Shown here piece by piece: positions 8,559 to 17,234 of a stretch of 64,000 nt of DNA. The stretch spans positions 1 through 64,000 of the forward strand of contig NZ_JADLQX010000028.1 in the NCBI RefSeq assembly GCF_015477605.1. Direction: 5' to 3'. Numbering within the stretch: position 1 is the stretch's first letter; each line of letters begins with the position of its first letter. This stretch comes from Nocardia amamiensis. Its GTDB lineage: Bacteria > Actinomycetota > Actinomycetes > Mycobacteriales > Mycobacteriaceae. Made by a program: the position numbers and the translations under genes. The notes under the pieces are model-generated. The model was not told the origin of the DNA, made no database searches, and saw nothing but the letters and a program-made list of their open reading frames with translations.

Positions 8559-8804
8559 ATGTATTTTTCCGAAATCGAGATCAACAGAGCCGGCTTTCAC
8601 GCGGCTATGGAAGCCCTGGTGATGGACGATCCTCACCCCAGTGATGATTTTCAAGATTGTCCCTCACATTGGATGCGGAGAGCGCTCTACGCATATGAAT
8701 GGGGGAAACGAACCTTCCTTACTCAGGAGCTTCCGCGCCCAGGCGAAGCTCGTGAAGCTGTCCTACTTCATGAGGCCAGGGAGCAAGAAGGACGGACACC
8801 ATGA
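8559..8804 (+). CDS. small hypothetical protein
   Basis: An 81-residue frame with AAGGA ahead of the ATG. The sequence is acidic with several aromatic residues (AAMEALVMDD, CPSHWMRRALYAYEWGKRTF). No family recognised and no neighbour that helps. It may be real because of the ribosome binding site and mixed amino-acid composition. Confidence 0.4.
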   Translation: MYFSEIEINRAGFHAAMEALVMDDPHPSDDFQDCPSHWMRRALYAYEWGKRTFLTQELPRPGEAREAVLLHEAREQEGRTP

Positions 8805-9103
8805 TGACTTGACCACCTGCCGCAGCCCCGCGATCAGCGCGGAGTACGGCTCGAATCCGCGAAACAGCGGGGCAAACGCACTCTGAGCCGAGCAACGGGC
8901 AAATACCACCTCGAAACCGGACTGCGGCGAAGTCTCCGCGTGGAGCCGGTGGTCGAATCACCGCTCCGACGTCGAATTCCTGTGGGCATATCCGAAGTAG
9001 GCGAAGCGCAGCGCAGGTGTATCCCGGGTGTGGAAAAGTTCGATGGCCACCACCTGACCAGCTGTCCTGCGTTGTAGCGGTAAGCGCGCTCGCTTGGGGA
9101 GAC
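8805..9103. other. intergenic stretch, nothing recognised
   Basis: I see no supported gene, repeat or strong dyad here. Confidence 0.4.
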
Positions 9104-9730
9104 TCACTGCGGCGGCTGATACTGGCTGGGGTAGCCGGTAGGCGGTTGGCCGGTCGGTGGATAGGGCCACTGATTCGGTGGCTGGGGGCCTGGAGGCCGG
9201 AAGCCGGCCCCGGCGACCTGCTGCGGTCCCACGCTGGACGCCGCCGCGAGCAGTGCGCCGATTGCGATGAGCGCGATGAGCGTCGCCGGGATCGAGAGCC
9301 AACCACCGTCTTGCCACGCGCCGTGGCCGGCCCGGAAACTGCGATCGAAGGCGCCGAAGACATAGCTGGCATTGGGGGCGAACACCATACCGGCTGCGAT
9401 ACCACCGGCGATCCGGGCGGTCGCGGGCTTACTCGCTGTGAGCAGCAGAATCGCGGCGACCAGGGCGAACACGACGGTGATGACCAGAACGACGTCGTAC
9501 CAGAAGAACTTGCCGTACTGAGTGTAGAGCCAGATCCGGCGCACGAGATACAGGATCGCCGCCAGCGCCGATGCGGCCGCGGCTATAGCATCGGCCGCGC
9601 CGCGCCCGCCGCCGGGCCAGTAGCCCGGAACTGGTTGCCCGACGGGTGGGCTCAGGGACGCGCCCCACCCGTGATCTGTTGGCAGCCATGGATTATGCGG
9701 CATCGGTCCGGGCTGGAACGGTTGGCCCAT
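9104..9730 (-). CDS. Pro/Gly-rich membrane protein
   Basis: A 208-residue protein. The N-terminus (MGQPFQPGPMPHNPWLP) and C-terminus (PNQWPYPPTGQPPTGYPSQY) are proline/glutamine-rich; between them are about four transmembrane helices (AADAIAAAASALAAILYL, YDVVLVITVVFALVAAILLL, and two more). AAGGAG precedes the ATG at 9730. This layout is common in actinobacterial envelope proteins; the function is unknown. Confidence 0.75.
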   Translation of the reverse strand: MGQPFQPGPMPHNPWLPTDHGWGASLSPPVGQPVPGYWPGGGRGAADAIAAAASALAAILYLVRRIWLYTQYGKFFWYDVVLVITVVFALVAAILLLTASKPATARIAGGIAAGMVFAPNASYVFGAFDRSFRAGHGAWQDGGWLSIPATLIALIAIGALLAAASSVGPQQVAGAGFRPPGPQPPNQWPYPPTGQPPTGYPSQYQPPQ

Positions 9731-10126
9731 TGCGCAAACTCCTTGCTGACACTGCGACTCGAAATAGCCTATGCGACAACGGCGATCCGGGCCCGGCCGA
9801 TCGCAATGCTGTTGATCCGTAGTGCCGGTACAAGCGGATCGGTCCAAACGCATCCGAAACCGAAAAGCGCTGCGGGGCTCGCTTTTCAGTTCGGGCGTCG
9901 ATGCAGGGAAGTCCGCGACGATCTGCTCACCCGGCTTCGCCAGAGCGTGGACGCTGAGGTCAACGACCATTCGGGTGTTGAGCGATCCAGCGACGGCGTG
10001 GCCGAGAACACCTCGTACCACCCGAGAACGGAAAGACGGTGACTGAGTGATCTGGCGAAGATCAAGGGTTTGGAACCACCCAGAAGAGGCATTACCGCTG
10101 CGAACAAGCTCGGCAAGGAGGTCAAG
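9731..10126. other. intergenic region between divergent membrane-protein genes
   Basis: No supported gene. It must hold both promoters, but I could not pick unambiguous -35/-10 elements. Confidence 0.4.
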
Positions 10127-10687
10127 ATGTCGGCTGAAACATGGGTGATCATCGCCGTCATCGTCATCGTCGTCGCGGGCATTCTCGCTTTCCTGGTCCG
10201 GCCGATGGTGCGTAGGCAGCGACTACGCCGCAGATTCGGCCCCGAATACGACCGGACGGTGCAGGAACTCGAGGACCGCAAGACGGCAGAGCAAGAACTC
10301 GCCGAACGCGAGCGCAGGCACGCACAGTTGCGGCTACGCGATCTTTCGGACGACGAGAAGCGGGTTTACACCACGCGCTGGGTCGAGGTGCAGGAGCGAT
10401 TCATCGACGACCCGGCCGGTGCGCTGACCGAGGCCGACCGCCTCGTCACCACGATCATGGCCGAGCGCGGCTACCCCACGGAAGACTACGAGCAGCAGCT
10501 CGCCGATCTGTCCGTGGAGCACGCCGAGCCGCTGGGCCACTATCGCGCCGCGCACGAGATCGCGACGCGACCGGCGGGTGCGGAGGTGTCCACCGAGGAT
10601 CGGCGCACGGCTGTCGTGCACTACCGGGAAGTTTTCAAGGACCTGCTCGGCGTGGCCGACCAGGAGAAGAAGGACGTGAACTCATGA
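10127..10687 (+). CDS. membrane-anchored helical protein
   Basis: A 186-residue protein. Residues 5-25 form a transmembrane helix, followed by a basic stretch (RRQRLRRRFGPEYDRTVQE), a coiled coil, and a C-terminal helical domain with WVEVQERFIDDPAGALTEAD. GCAAGGAGG supports the ATG. The next gene overlaps by ATGA and contains the same C-terminal motif, so the pair are diverged paralogues in one operon. Function unknown. Confidence 0.75.
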   Translation: MSAETWVIIAVIVIVVAGILAFLVRPMVRRQRLRRRFGPEYDRTVQELEDRKTAEQELAERERRHAQLRLRDLSDDEKRVYTTRWVEVQERFIDDPAGALTEADRLVTTIMAERGYPTEDYEQQLADLSVEHAEPLGHYRAAHEIATRPAGAEVSTEDRRTAVVHYREVFKDLLGVADQEKKDVNS

Positions 10688-11361
10688 GCACCGAATCCGA
10701 ACGGCAGCTGCACACCAGGGCGGAAGAGGATTCGACCAGGACGGGAGAGCCCGCCGGGTCGCGAGCTGGCCAGTACAACGAGGCGACGGACCGTCGGCAC
10801 GAAGCCAACACCGGGCCGGTCGGCGAAACCGAAGCAGTCCAGCGCGATACCGGACAGACCGCGAAGCCGAGCGGCGACGCGTCCGAGCCGGACTCGCCCG
10901 CTCGGGTGGCCCCCGACTCGGGCTCGGTGCGCGAGACCGCCCCAGCCAAGCTGTCCGCGACCGGCGCCGGACGCGCGGAGCTAGCCGACGACGCCGACCG
11001 GAGCGGCGTGGACACTTCCACACAGGGTGTTCCGCAGGACGCCGCTCGCGGATCCGACGCCGCGCGGACCGCTCCCGCGGCGAACGACCAGCTCACGCCA
11101 TTGATCGCCGAAGCCGATCTCGATCGTCTGCGCACCCAGTGGCGGGAGGTCCAGGTCACCTTCGTCGACAACCCGAGGGCCGCCGTAGACCGCGCCGACG
11201 AACTGCTCGGCGGCACCATCGACCAGCTGGTCGCGACCTACCAGCAGCGCAAGCGCGAACTGGACGCGCGGCTCGGCGACACGTCCGACACCGAAGGCCT
11301 CCGGCAGGCGTTGCGCGGTTACCGAGGATTCTTCGACCAGCTGCTCTCGACCGGCGCCTAG
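10684..11361 (+). CDS. paralogous helical protein with disordered N-terminus
   Basis: A 225-residue protein overlapping the preceding gene by four bases. Residues 1-135 are disordered and rich in Ser/Thr/Glu/Ala. The C-terminal 90 residues (LDRLRTQWREVQVTFVDNPR, then AAVDRADELLGGTIDQL) repeat the domain found at the end of the gene at 10127. It has no transmembrane helix, so it may be the soluble partner of the membrane-anchored paralogue. Confidence 0.7.
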   Translation: MSTESERQLHTRAEEDSTRTGEPAGSRAGQYNEATDRRHEANTGPVGETEAVQRDTGQTAKPSGDASEPDSPARVAPDSGSVRETAPAKLSATGAGRAELADDADRSGVDTSTQGVPQDAARGSDAARTAPAANDQLTPLIAEADLDRLRTQWREVQVTFVDNPRAAVDRADELLGGTIDQLVATYQQRKRELDARLGDTSDTEGLRQALRGYRGFFDQLLSTGA

Positions 11362-11518
11362 ACGAACACCGTTGCCCTGGAGGTCTTTCGACTGGCGACA
11401 GGAACCGGCGACCGAGCGACGAACTTGGTCGCCTAGCAGGTGAAGGCTCGCGTACCACCGCTGACCCGTCGAACGCGACCAGGAGTTCATCGCCGACACC
11501 ATGAGGCTCGGCTGATTA

Positions 11519-11755
11519 TCGGTCCGCCTCTATTTCCGGGCGGAGGTGCGCGGGCTGGAGCGGGTTACCGCAGAGGGGCCGGTTGTGCTGGGGGCCAACC
11601 ACTCTGGCGGTAACGTTCGCCGGAGGTTCTGGCGACCACGCTGGCGTTCGTCCGCCGTTTCGGCCCGAACCGCCCCTTCGTCCAGCCGGCCCGCGACATG
11701 ATGATGGCCTACCCCGTCGCGGGCCGGGCCGGCGCGGAGCGCGATGATCGGCCAC
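11519..11755 (+). pseudogene. PlsC-like lysophospholipid acyltransferase remnant
   Basis: One frame reads RLYFRAEVRGLERVTAEGPV then VLGANHSGGN, matching the beginning of PlsC-type acyltransferases (a diverged form of the NHxxxxD block). After a frameshift near 11620 the next frame continues with TLAFVRRFGPNRPFVQPARD and MMMAYPVAGRAGA. Start and C-terminal two thirds are missing. Confidence 0.55.
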
Positions 11756-11758
11756 CAA

Positions 11759-12874
11759 TCAATCGCGCGACGGGTCGGGTTGCCATGGGATATATGGTCG
11801 CCCGTCGGCTTCTGCTGCTTGCTCGGCTGAATGCAGCTGGAACGGAGTGATGCCACCGCCTTCCCACGGACCGACCGATCCGGCGGCGACCGCGGCAGAC
11901 GACTTGGGCGTCAGGTCGATCTCGTTGCGCACCACGGTGATCGGGCGGTCCGCGAGGGTAAACCAGTCCAGGTCGAGGAAATCGTGGCTGCCCTGGGTGA
12001 GGGCGCCACGGCGCATGGCGTCGGCGAGGCGGGTGGCCATGCCCGCGGTCCGCAGGTGGCCCTCGTTTGCCTCGAACAGGCCGGCGCCGGCGTGAAGGTA
12101 GCCGGTTTCGAAGAGGGAGACCACCATGGCGAGCAGGCTGAACGCGCGCGGGTCGTCGTTGGCGCGCGCCATGAAAGCGAAGACCTCGATCTCGTTTTCC
12201 AAGGTGGTGCCGTATCCGGCGAGCACGTGCACCCAATCGTGCTGGGCCAGCAGTGGCGGCGCCGAACCAGGCAGACCTGGGGTGACGAAGCCGCGATCGC
12301 GGTAGAAGTCCGCGACGCCGCGGCCGAGAGTCCCCACCGGCAGGTCGCGCAGCGACGCCCAGCGTGCGGCCAGCACCGGGTCGTCGCTGACCTGGCCCCA
12401 GGAGCTGTCCAGGCTCTGGGTGTGCAGCGCGGTGAGCCTGCGCGGGTCGAGGCCGCCGAGGTATCCGTTGCGTGCGAAATCGACCGCGGCGAGATCGATG
12501 GCGCCTTCGGCATACTTGTGCGCCACCGCGATCATGTCGTCGTCGATGTCCAATGCGTCGGCGAACTCCCGCAACCTGTTCGCCACCACCGATGGCAGCG
12601 GCCGCACCACCAGCGCAGCCAGCAGCATGGTCTGCACGATCCGTTCACGGAAGATCCGGTTGCGCCGAGCCAATCGGACCGCGAATTCCGGCGCGGTGAT
12701 GGACTCCAGTGCTGCCAACTCGACCGGGTGACCGGTCATGGACAGGAACAGCGCGGGAATCAGCAACTGCTGCAACGGTGTCAGACCGTCCTCCCCCTGC
12801 GCGGCCGTGACCACACCGCGCGCGAGTAGCTGCACCTCGTCGAGGTCTGGCGGGGTCAGCAGTACATCGTCCAT
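11759..12874 (-). CDS. Coq4-motif protein with TerB-like N-terminus
   Basis: A 371-residue protein. The C-terminal half contains HDWVHVLAGYGTTLENE, which fits the metal-binding HDxxH-x11-E motif of Coq4 exactly, followed by the helical Coq4-like segment FSLLAMVVSLFETGYLHAGA. The N-terminal 170 residues form an all-helical domain resembling the TerB fold (GLTPLQQLLIPALFLSMTGH). Coq4 acts in ubiquinone synthesis; actinobacteria use menaquinone, so a quinone or lipid-related role is only inferred. GGAAGG precedes the ATG at 12874. Confidence 0.65.
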   Translation of the reverse strand: MDDVLLTPPDLDEVQLLARGVVTAAQGEDGLTPLQQLLIPALFLSMTGHPVELAALESITAPEFAVRLARRNRIFRERIVQTMLLAALVVRPLPSVVANRLREFADALDIDDDMIAVAHKYAEGAIDLAAVDFARNGYLGGLDPRRLTALHTQSLDSSWGQVSDDPVLAARWASLRDLPVGTLGRGVADFYRDRGFVTPGLPGSAPPLLAQHDWVHVLAGYGTTLENEIEVFAFMARANDDPRAFSLLAMVVSLFETGYLHAGAGLFEANEGHLRTAGMATRLADAMRRGALTQGSHDFLDLDWFTLADRPITVVRNEIDLTPKSSAAVAAGSVGPWEGGGITPFQLHSAEQAAEADGRPYIPWQPDPSRD

Positions 12875-13299
12875 CCGGTTCACCTTCCGGCCTTTCGAGC
12901 ATCGGTTTTCACGGCTCATTATCGATGCGAATCGGTCTCAGTGCGTATTTGTTCGCCGTCGGCATACCCGCTGTCTCCCCTTCACGCGACGGGGCTGAAC
13001 GGTGCCCAGCGTTTGATCGCGAACGCGCTACCGTCGCGCCACACCAGGGCCGGCTGAGGTGGCTGCACCAGGTCCGTATGGTGGTTCACGCCGAGTGTTC
13101 GGCTTGCTCGGGCTCGCCTTCACGGCTGTAGTCGAACAGCGCGGGCCAAACCCATGCCGAGCCGCGAGCAGGTGCGCGAGTATGCGTCGGGGGTGGTCGC
13201 GGGTCGGGAACGCAAGAACGGCTGGCGGTGCTGGAAGGTGAAATCATCGATCTCGACTGACAACCCAGAGGTTGTCGGACGCTCGAGGGCAGGTGCACA
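12875..13299. other. intergenic region with no recognised gene
   Basis: A short plus-strand frame from 13155 (MPSREQVREYASGVVAGRER) has a coding-like look but no ribosome binding site and no recognised family. Otherwise nothing is supported here. Confidence 0.35.
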
Positions 13300-13881
13300 A
13301 TGGCAGAGCCGGTCATAAAGCTGATGACGACAATCGCGAGAAACATCAGCGGGTCCTTCGATGCCGCAGGAAAAGCGATCGCGGAAAAGCTGGGCGGCTT
13401 TGTGCAACATGCGTCCAGGTCCGCTGACATGTTCCCCGCCGAGGACCGGGAGATGAGTTCGCGCTTTCGAGGAAAATGGGACTCCGAACGAGAGCGTTCA
13501 GTCTACGACCAGCATGCGATCAGATGGGCCATCCCCAATGCCGGCAAGCGCCCCGCACGAGTCTTGTATCACTACACTTCCTCCGAAGGTTTGGCGGGCA
13601 TCCTGGACAGTGGCAAGCTTCGCTCATCGTGGGGACCTGGTAACCGCCGCGGACAGTTCCTGACAACGATCGAACCGGGAACCCTGCCCGATATCGACTT
13701 GGCAGACCGTCTCGGCCTGTCGGCGCGTCTCTCGCACTACATAGCCCTCGATGTCAGCCGGCTGAGAGCGAAGAAGATCGTCGATATGGGCGACGGCAAT
13801 TACATGATCCGTAACCGTCGATCATTGCGCGTCAACCGACTCCTCATCGATGCGGGAGAGAACCCCGTGGTTCTCCCATGA
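13300..13881 (+). CDS. HYD1-type ADP-ribosyltransferase toxin-like protein
   Basis: A 193-residue protein. The C-terminal 110 residues fit the Tox-ART-HYD1 pattern: ARVLYHYTSSEGLAGILDSG supplies the His-Tyr, RGQFLTTIEPG matches the conserved strand after it, and SHYIALDVSRL supplies the Asp region. Such domains transfer ADP-ribose from NAD+ and are found as toxin tips in polymorphic toxins and as stand-alone effectors. The N-terminal 80 residues are helical and may be a trafficking module. No signal peptide and no clear immunity gene next to it. Confidence 0.6.
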   Translation: MAEPVIKLMTTIARNISGSFDAAGKAIAEKLGGFVQHASRSADMFPAEDREMSSRFRGKWDSERERSVYDQHAIRWAIPNAGKRPARVLYHYTSSEGLAGILDSGKLRSSWGPGNRRGQFLTTIEPGTLPDIDLADRLGLSARLSHYIALDVSRLRAKKIVDMGDGNYMIRNRRSLRVNRLLIDAGENPVVLP

Positions 13882-14175
13882 GGGCCTTCGGGGACACCGG
13901 CATCCACGCAACGGTCGCGATATCAATTCCCGACTCCGGCAATTCCAACTCACGGTGGGCGGCATCCGCTTTCTTCGCGGCCGAGACAGACTGGCCGCAG
14001 CGCTGATCACGAGATCCGTCACCGAACACCAGGGCCACCGGAAGGCCGGCGGCCTGCGGTGGGGTGTGGAGTCTACATGCGCCGCGCCCGAGTTCGGCGG
14101 GACTCACGGCCCGCTCGGCGGATCGAGGTGAGTAAGCTGCCGGGCTGAAGTGTTCTCGCCAGGTCAGGGTCTGCC

Positions 14176-15054
14176 ATGTTGGAACGTCACGATTCGTTGC
14201 CCCTGGGGGCCGACAGAGGTGGGATGCGGGTCCGTACCCACGATCGGACCATTCAAGGCAAGCAGGGTGAGATACCCGTCCGAGACTATTTCCCGGAACA
14301 ACCGCGTGCGGGCGCCGCGGCCGTGCTGTGGCTGCACGGCGGCGGATTCGCGTGGGGGAACCTGGATCAGGCCGAATCCCACCTCGTCGCGCTGCGACTG
14401 GCGGAATCCGGGCGCAGGGTGCGCACGGTCGACTACCGGCTCGCGCCCCGCCTCCCCTGGAGCCGCTCCTCCACGGTCAACCACTATCCCGCCGGGCTGG
14501 ACGACGTGGTCGACGCGGGGCGCGCGCTGGCGGCCGAATGCGACGCGATCGTGGTCGGCGGCGCCAGCGCGGGCGCCTGCCTCGCCGTCACCGCCACACA
14601 ACGGCTACTCGGTGTGGCCGGATTGTTGCTCTGCTACGGCGTTTTTCACGCCGAGCTGCCGCCGCTGTCAGAGTCGGTGCGCGCGGCCGTGCGCGGACTG
14701 GCCGGATACCGGCAGTTGTCACCGCCCGCCGTCCACCGGATGAACCTCAACTACGTCGGCAACAAGGACCTGTTGAACAGCGGCGCCTTCCCCGGCGGTG
14801 GCGACCTCACCGGCCTGCCGCCGGCTCTGATGCTCGACGCCGACCACGACACCCTTCGCGCCTCGGGGGAGTCCTTCGCCGCCGAACTCGCCGCCGCCGG
14901 GGTCCCGGTGTCGTACACCGTGGTGCCGCATTCCTGGCACGGATACCTGAATCGAGCACATCTCAAAGCATTCCGGCTCGCACTCGATGCGATGACAGCG
15001 TGGTTGGACGCGCGGGACTCGACCGTGACCGCGGGCGCGCCGCGGCCACGCTAG
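14176..15054 (+). CDS. HSL-type alpha/beta hydrolase (esterase/lipase)
   Basis: A 292-residue hydrolase of the hormone-sensitive lipase group. LWLHGGGFAWGN is the oxyanion-hole HGGG motif; VVGGASAGACLAV carries the nucleophile Ser (GASAG); ALMLDADHDTLR supplies the Asp and VVPHSWHGYL the His. These cytosolic esterases act on short acyl esters. The ATG at 14176 gives the standard length; a GTG slightly upstream is not excluded. Both flanks are intergenic, so it looks monocistronic. Confidence 0.85.
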   Translation: MLERHDSLPLGADRGGMRVRTHDRTIQGKQGEIPVRDYFPEQPRAGAAAVLWLHGGGFAWGNLDQAESHLVALRLAESGRRVRTVDYRLAPRLPWSRSSTVNHYPAGLDDVVDAGRALAAECDAIVVGGASAGACLAVTATQRLLGVAGLLLCYGVFHAELPPLSESVRAAVRGLAGYRQLSPPAVHRMNLNYVGNKDLLNSGAFPGGGDLTGLPPALMLDADHDTLRASGESFAAELAAAGVPVSYTVVPHSWHGYLNRAHLKAFRLALDAMTAWLDARDSTVTAGAPRPR

Positions 15055-15373
15055 CTCGGGCCGGTTCACACTCGGCGGAGCGGAGGTTCGGGTGAGGAGT
15101 TACCGCGCATAGCGCGCAGATATCTGCGGTGACTCGCCAGCGCTGCTTTCGTCGCCGATGTTCCTGCGCGGATTGCCGGGTCGTCCCGGCCGCAGGCTCG
15201 ATGGCTTCCCACGACGCACCATCGGCACGTCCGCCCGGCGTACTGCCCCAGTGTCGTTTTACGCCCGGACGCGACGACTGCCACCTGAAGCGGCGGCCGG
15301 GTCGGGCCGCCGCGAACCAGATGGCCGCTGGATCGATCGCCGCCAACCCAACGGGCGATCGATCCGCGAACGC
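15055..15373. other. intergenic region, nothing recognised
   Basis: Between convergent hydrolase and DoxX genes. No gene or repeat other than the hairpin that follows. Confidence 0.4.
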
Positions 15374-15414
15374 ACGACCGGCGATCGGTGGGTGGGCCAC
15401 CGATCGCCGGTCGT
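15374..15414 (-). terminator. Strong 18-bp-stem hairpin after the DoxX gene
   Basis: An inverted repeat with perfect 18-bp arms (ACGACCGGCGATCGGTGG at 15374-15391; complement at 15397-15414) and a 5-base loop. It lies 13 bases beyond the DoxX stop. No U-run follows on either strand, so it is a GC-rich actinobacterial-type terminator or mRNA 3' stabiliser rather than a classical one. Confidence 0.65.
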
Positions 15415-15427
15415 ACTTATGGATTTT

Positions 15428-15853
15428 TCATCGCGAGAGCGAGTTTCGCAGATCGGTGATTGTGGCGCGGCGCTCGTAGGCGATCCACGCGAAGATCGCG
15501 GCAAGCACCAGTGGGAAGATCCCCATCAAGGGCTTGTCGGCGATGAAAGCCTGCGTCCCGGCGGCGAGCACGGTGAGAACGGACAGACCCGCGGCAGCCA
15601 GCGCACTCAGCCGTGGTACCATCAGGCCGATACCGCCTGCGACCTCCACAACTCCGATGAAGACGAGCAGCCCGATGGGGATGGTGAGGTTCTCGGGGGC
15701 GTTGTCCGCCAAGGCGTTCGGCATAACGAGCTTCGGCCCGCCGGAGGCGATGATGAAGAACAGGCCGAGCAGGATCTGCAGGGTCCACAGGGCGCGGTTG
15801 CGGACCTTGCCGGGACGGTCGGTGACGTCGTTGGAGAAGTTGGCGGTGGTCAT
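15428..15853 (-). CDS. DoxX family membrane protein
   Basis: A 141-residue integral membrane protein with four helices; WTLQILLGLFFIIASGGPKL at the start and VFIGVVEVAGGIGLMVPRLS in the second helix are the DoxX hallmarks. In mycobacteria DoxX works with SodA and SseA in thiol-oxidative stress defence; those partners are not adjacent here. ATG at 15853 with GGACC just upstream gives a weak ribosome binding site. Confidence 0.85.
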   Translation of the reverse strand: MTTANFSNDVTDRPGKVRNRALWTLQILLGLFFIIASGGPKLVMPNALADNAPENLTIPIGLLVFIGVVEVAGGIGLMVPRLSALAAAGLSVLTVLAAGTQAFIADKPLMGIFPLVLAAIFAWIAYERRATITDLRNSLSR

Positions 15854-16113
15854 TTCTGGTCCTTCTGGTTGGTCGCGCCGGGTTGGTAGCGCGTTCAACG
15901 GATAGGACGGAGCACCGTCCGAGGACTCATCGCTGTCCGCGAAGATTTTTGAAATGGAACGCCGAGTGCGGCCATCATCTGTCGGCGTGGCGCCTGGGCT
16001 GTTCGACGTGCACCGACTGTGCGGTACAGATGTAGAGGCGGTGCAGGCCGCCAGACGTCGATCCTGAGAAGCGCCGCCCCGACCGACCGGTTCCACCGCG
16101 ATCGGGGCCGGTT

Positions 16114-16209
16114 GTGCATCTGCTGGCCACCGCCATCGAGGAGGGCCGGGACCTGTCCTCGATGAGCGGTGTCCTGGCCGGCAGCTCCTATCGTCTGCTG
16201 CCGGCCTGA
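16114..16209 (+). pseudogene. short C-terminal gene relic
   Basis: A 31-residue open tail (VHLLATAIEEGRDLSSMSGV, ending in SSYRLLPA) in an otherwise empty 366-base interval (15854-16219). It looks like the end of a lost gene, but the family is not identifiable. Confidence 0.25.
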
Positions 16210-16219
16210 CGGGCCTGCC

Positions 16220-16951
16220 TCACTTCAGGTGCCGGACGAAGAACCGGTTCCCGTCGTCCCCCTCGAACTGCGGGACGCCGGTGTGCCCGCCCATATTGGC
16301 GTGCAGGGTCTTCTCCTCGGAGCCGAAGGCATCGAACAGGTCCAGGGCCAGCTGCCGGTCGTTTCCCTCGTCGTCCCACTGCAGCAGGACCTGCAGCGGA
16401 ATAGTGACCTGCCGGGCCTCCTCGAACATGGTGCGGGGCACGAAACTCCCGGCGAACAGAAGGGCGGCCGAGATGCGCGGCTCGACCACCGCCAGCCGGA
16501 TGCCGATGGCGATCACCCCTCCCGCGTAACCGACCGGGCCGCCGATCTCGGGCAGCGAAAGCAGGGCGTCCAGGGCGGCCCGCCATTCCGGGACCGCCTT
16601 GTCGACCAGCGGGAGAACGAGCCGGTCGACGATCTCGTCGTCGACCCGCTCGCCGGCCTCCAGCGCCCGGCGCAGGTCGGCGCGGGCCTGCTCGGCGGCG
16701 ACCGAACGGGGCCGGTCACCGCTGCCGGGGAGCTCGATGGTGGCCGCGGCGAAGCCCTCCGCCGCGGCGTGCCGGGCCCGAGCCACCAGTCGGGGGTACA
16801 TCTGACGCAGTCCGCCGGGGTGGCCGAGCAGGATCAGCGGCGCCGGTGCGGATGCGGATCCGGGCGTCCACAGGATGCCGGGGATCTCGCCGAGGGTGAA
16901 TTCGCGTTCGAGGACGCCGTCGTCGAGGCGTTGTTCAGAAGTGAAGTGCAT
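16220..16951 (-). CDS. dienelactone-hydrolase-like alpha/beta hydrolase, nucleophile Ser not evident
   Basis: A 243-residue alpha/beta hydrolase. APLILLGHPGGLRQMYPRLV is the first strand and oxyanion region; ISAALLFAGSFVP, LQVLLQWDDEGNDRQLAL and LHANMGGHTGVPQ match the later strands with the Asp and His loops. At the nucleophile elbow the sequence is GPVGYAGGVIAIGI, where relatives have GxSxG; the Ser appears replaced. The protein may be non-catalytic or use another residue. It is monocistronic. Confidence 0.75.
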   Translation of the reverse strand: MHFTSEQRLDDGVLEREFTLGEIPGILWTPGSASAPAPLILLGHPGGLRQMYPRLVARARHAAAEGFAAATIELPGSGDRPRSVAAEQARADLRRALEAGERVDDEIVDRLVLPLVDKAVPEWRAALDALLSLPEIGGPVGYAGGVIAIGIRLAVVEPRISAALLFAGSFVPRTMFEEARQVTIPLQVLLQWDDEGNDRQLALDLFDAFGSEEKTLHANMGGHTGVPQFEGDDGNRFFVRHLK

Positions 16952-16996
16952 GGTCGTGCCTTTCGGGAGTGCTCTCGAGCGGCGCTCCCGGACGAC

Positions 16997-17050
16997 CTAT
17001 CGCCCGACCGTGACCCCAGAGGGGAGCACCCATGTCGATACTGCGTTCAC
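16997..17050 (-). other. possible 17-residue upstream peptide
   Basis: A GTG at 17050 preceded by GAGGAGG opens a short frame (VNAVSTWVLPSGVTVGR) that stops 45 bases before the hydrolase start. The strong ribosome binding site is the only support; it may be a leader peptide or chance. Confidence 0.25.
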
Positions 17051-17234
17051 GGGTACCACCTCCTCGTTCTCTCGCACGGCCTCCGGAACGGTAGCAGTGG
17101 TCGCCGTGGTCTGCCAACGGGTTTTCGCTGAGGCTCCGGGGCCGGATGCCACGGAACCACTCGCTTAGCTGGTCCAAATAAAATGATCAACGCGGTGGTG
17201 TCTGGTAGCGGGTGCTGCTGCGGTTGAACGGACC

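Noticed and set aside
13844..14131. Possible immunity gene after the HYD1-type toxin, on either strand
   Set aside because: Frames exist on both strands but none has a ribosome binding site, a sensible composition or a known immunity pattern.
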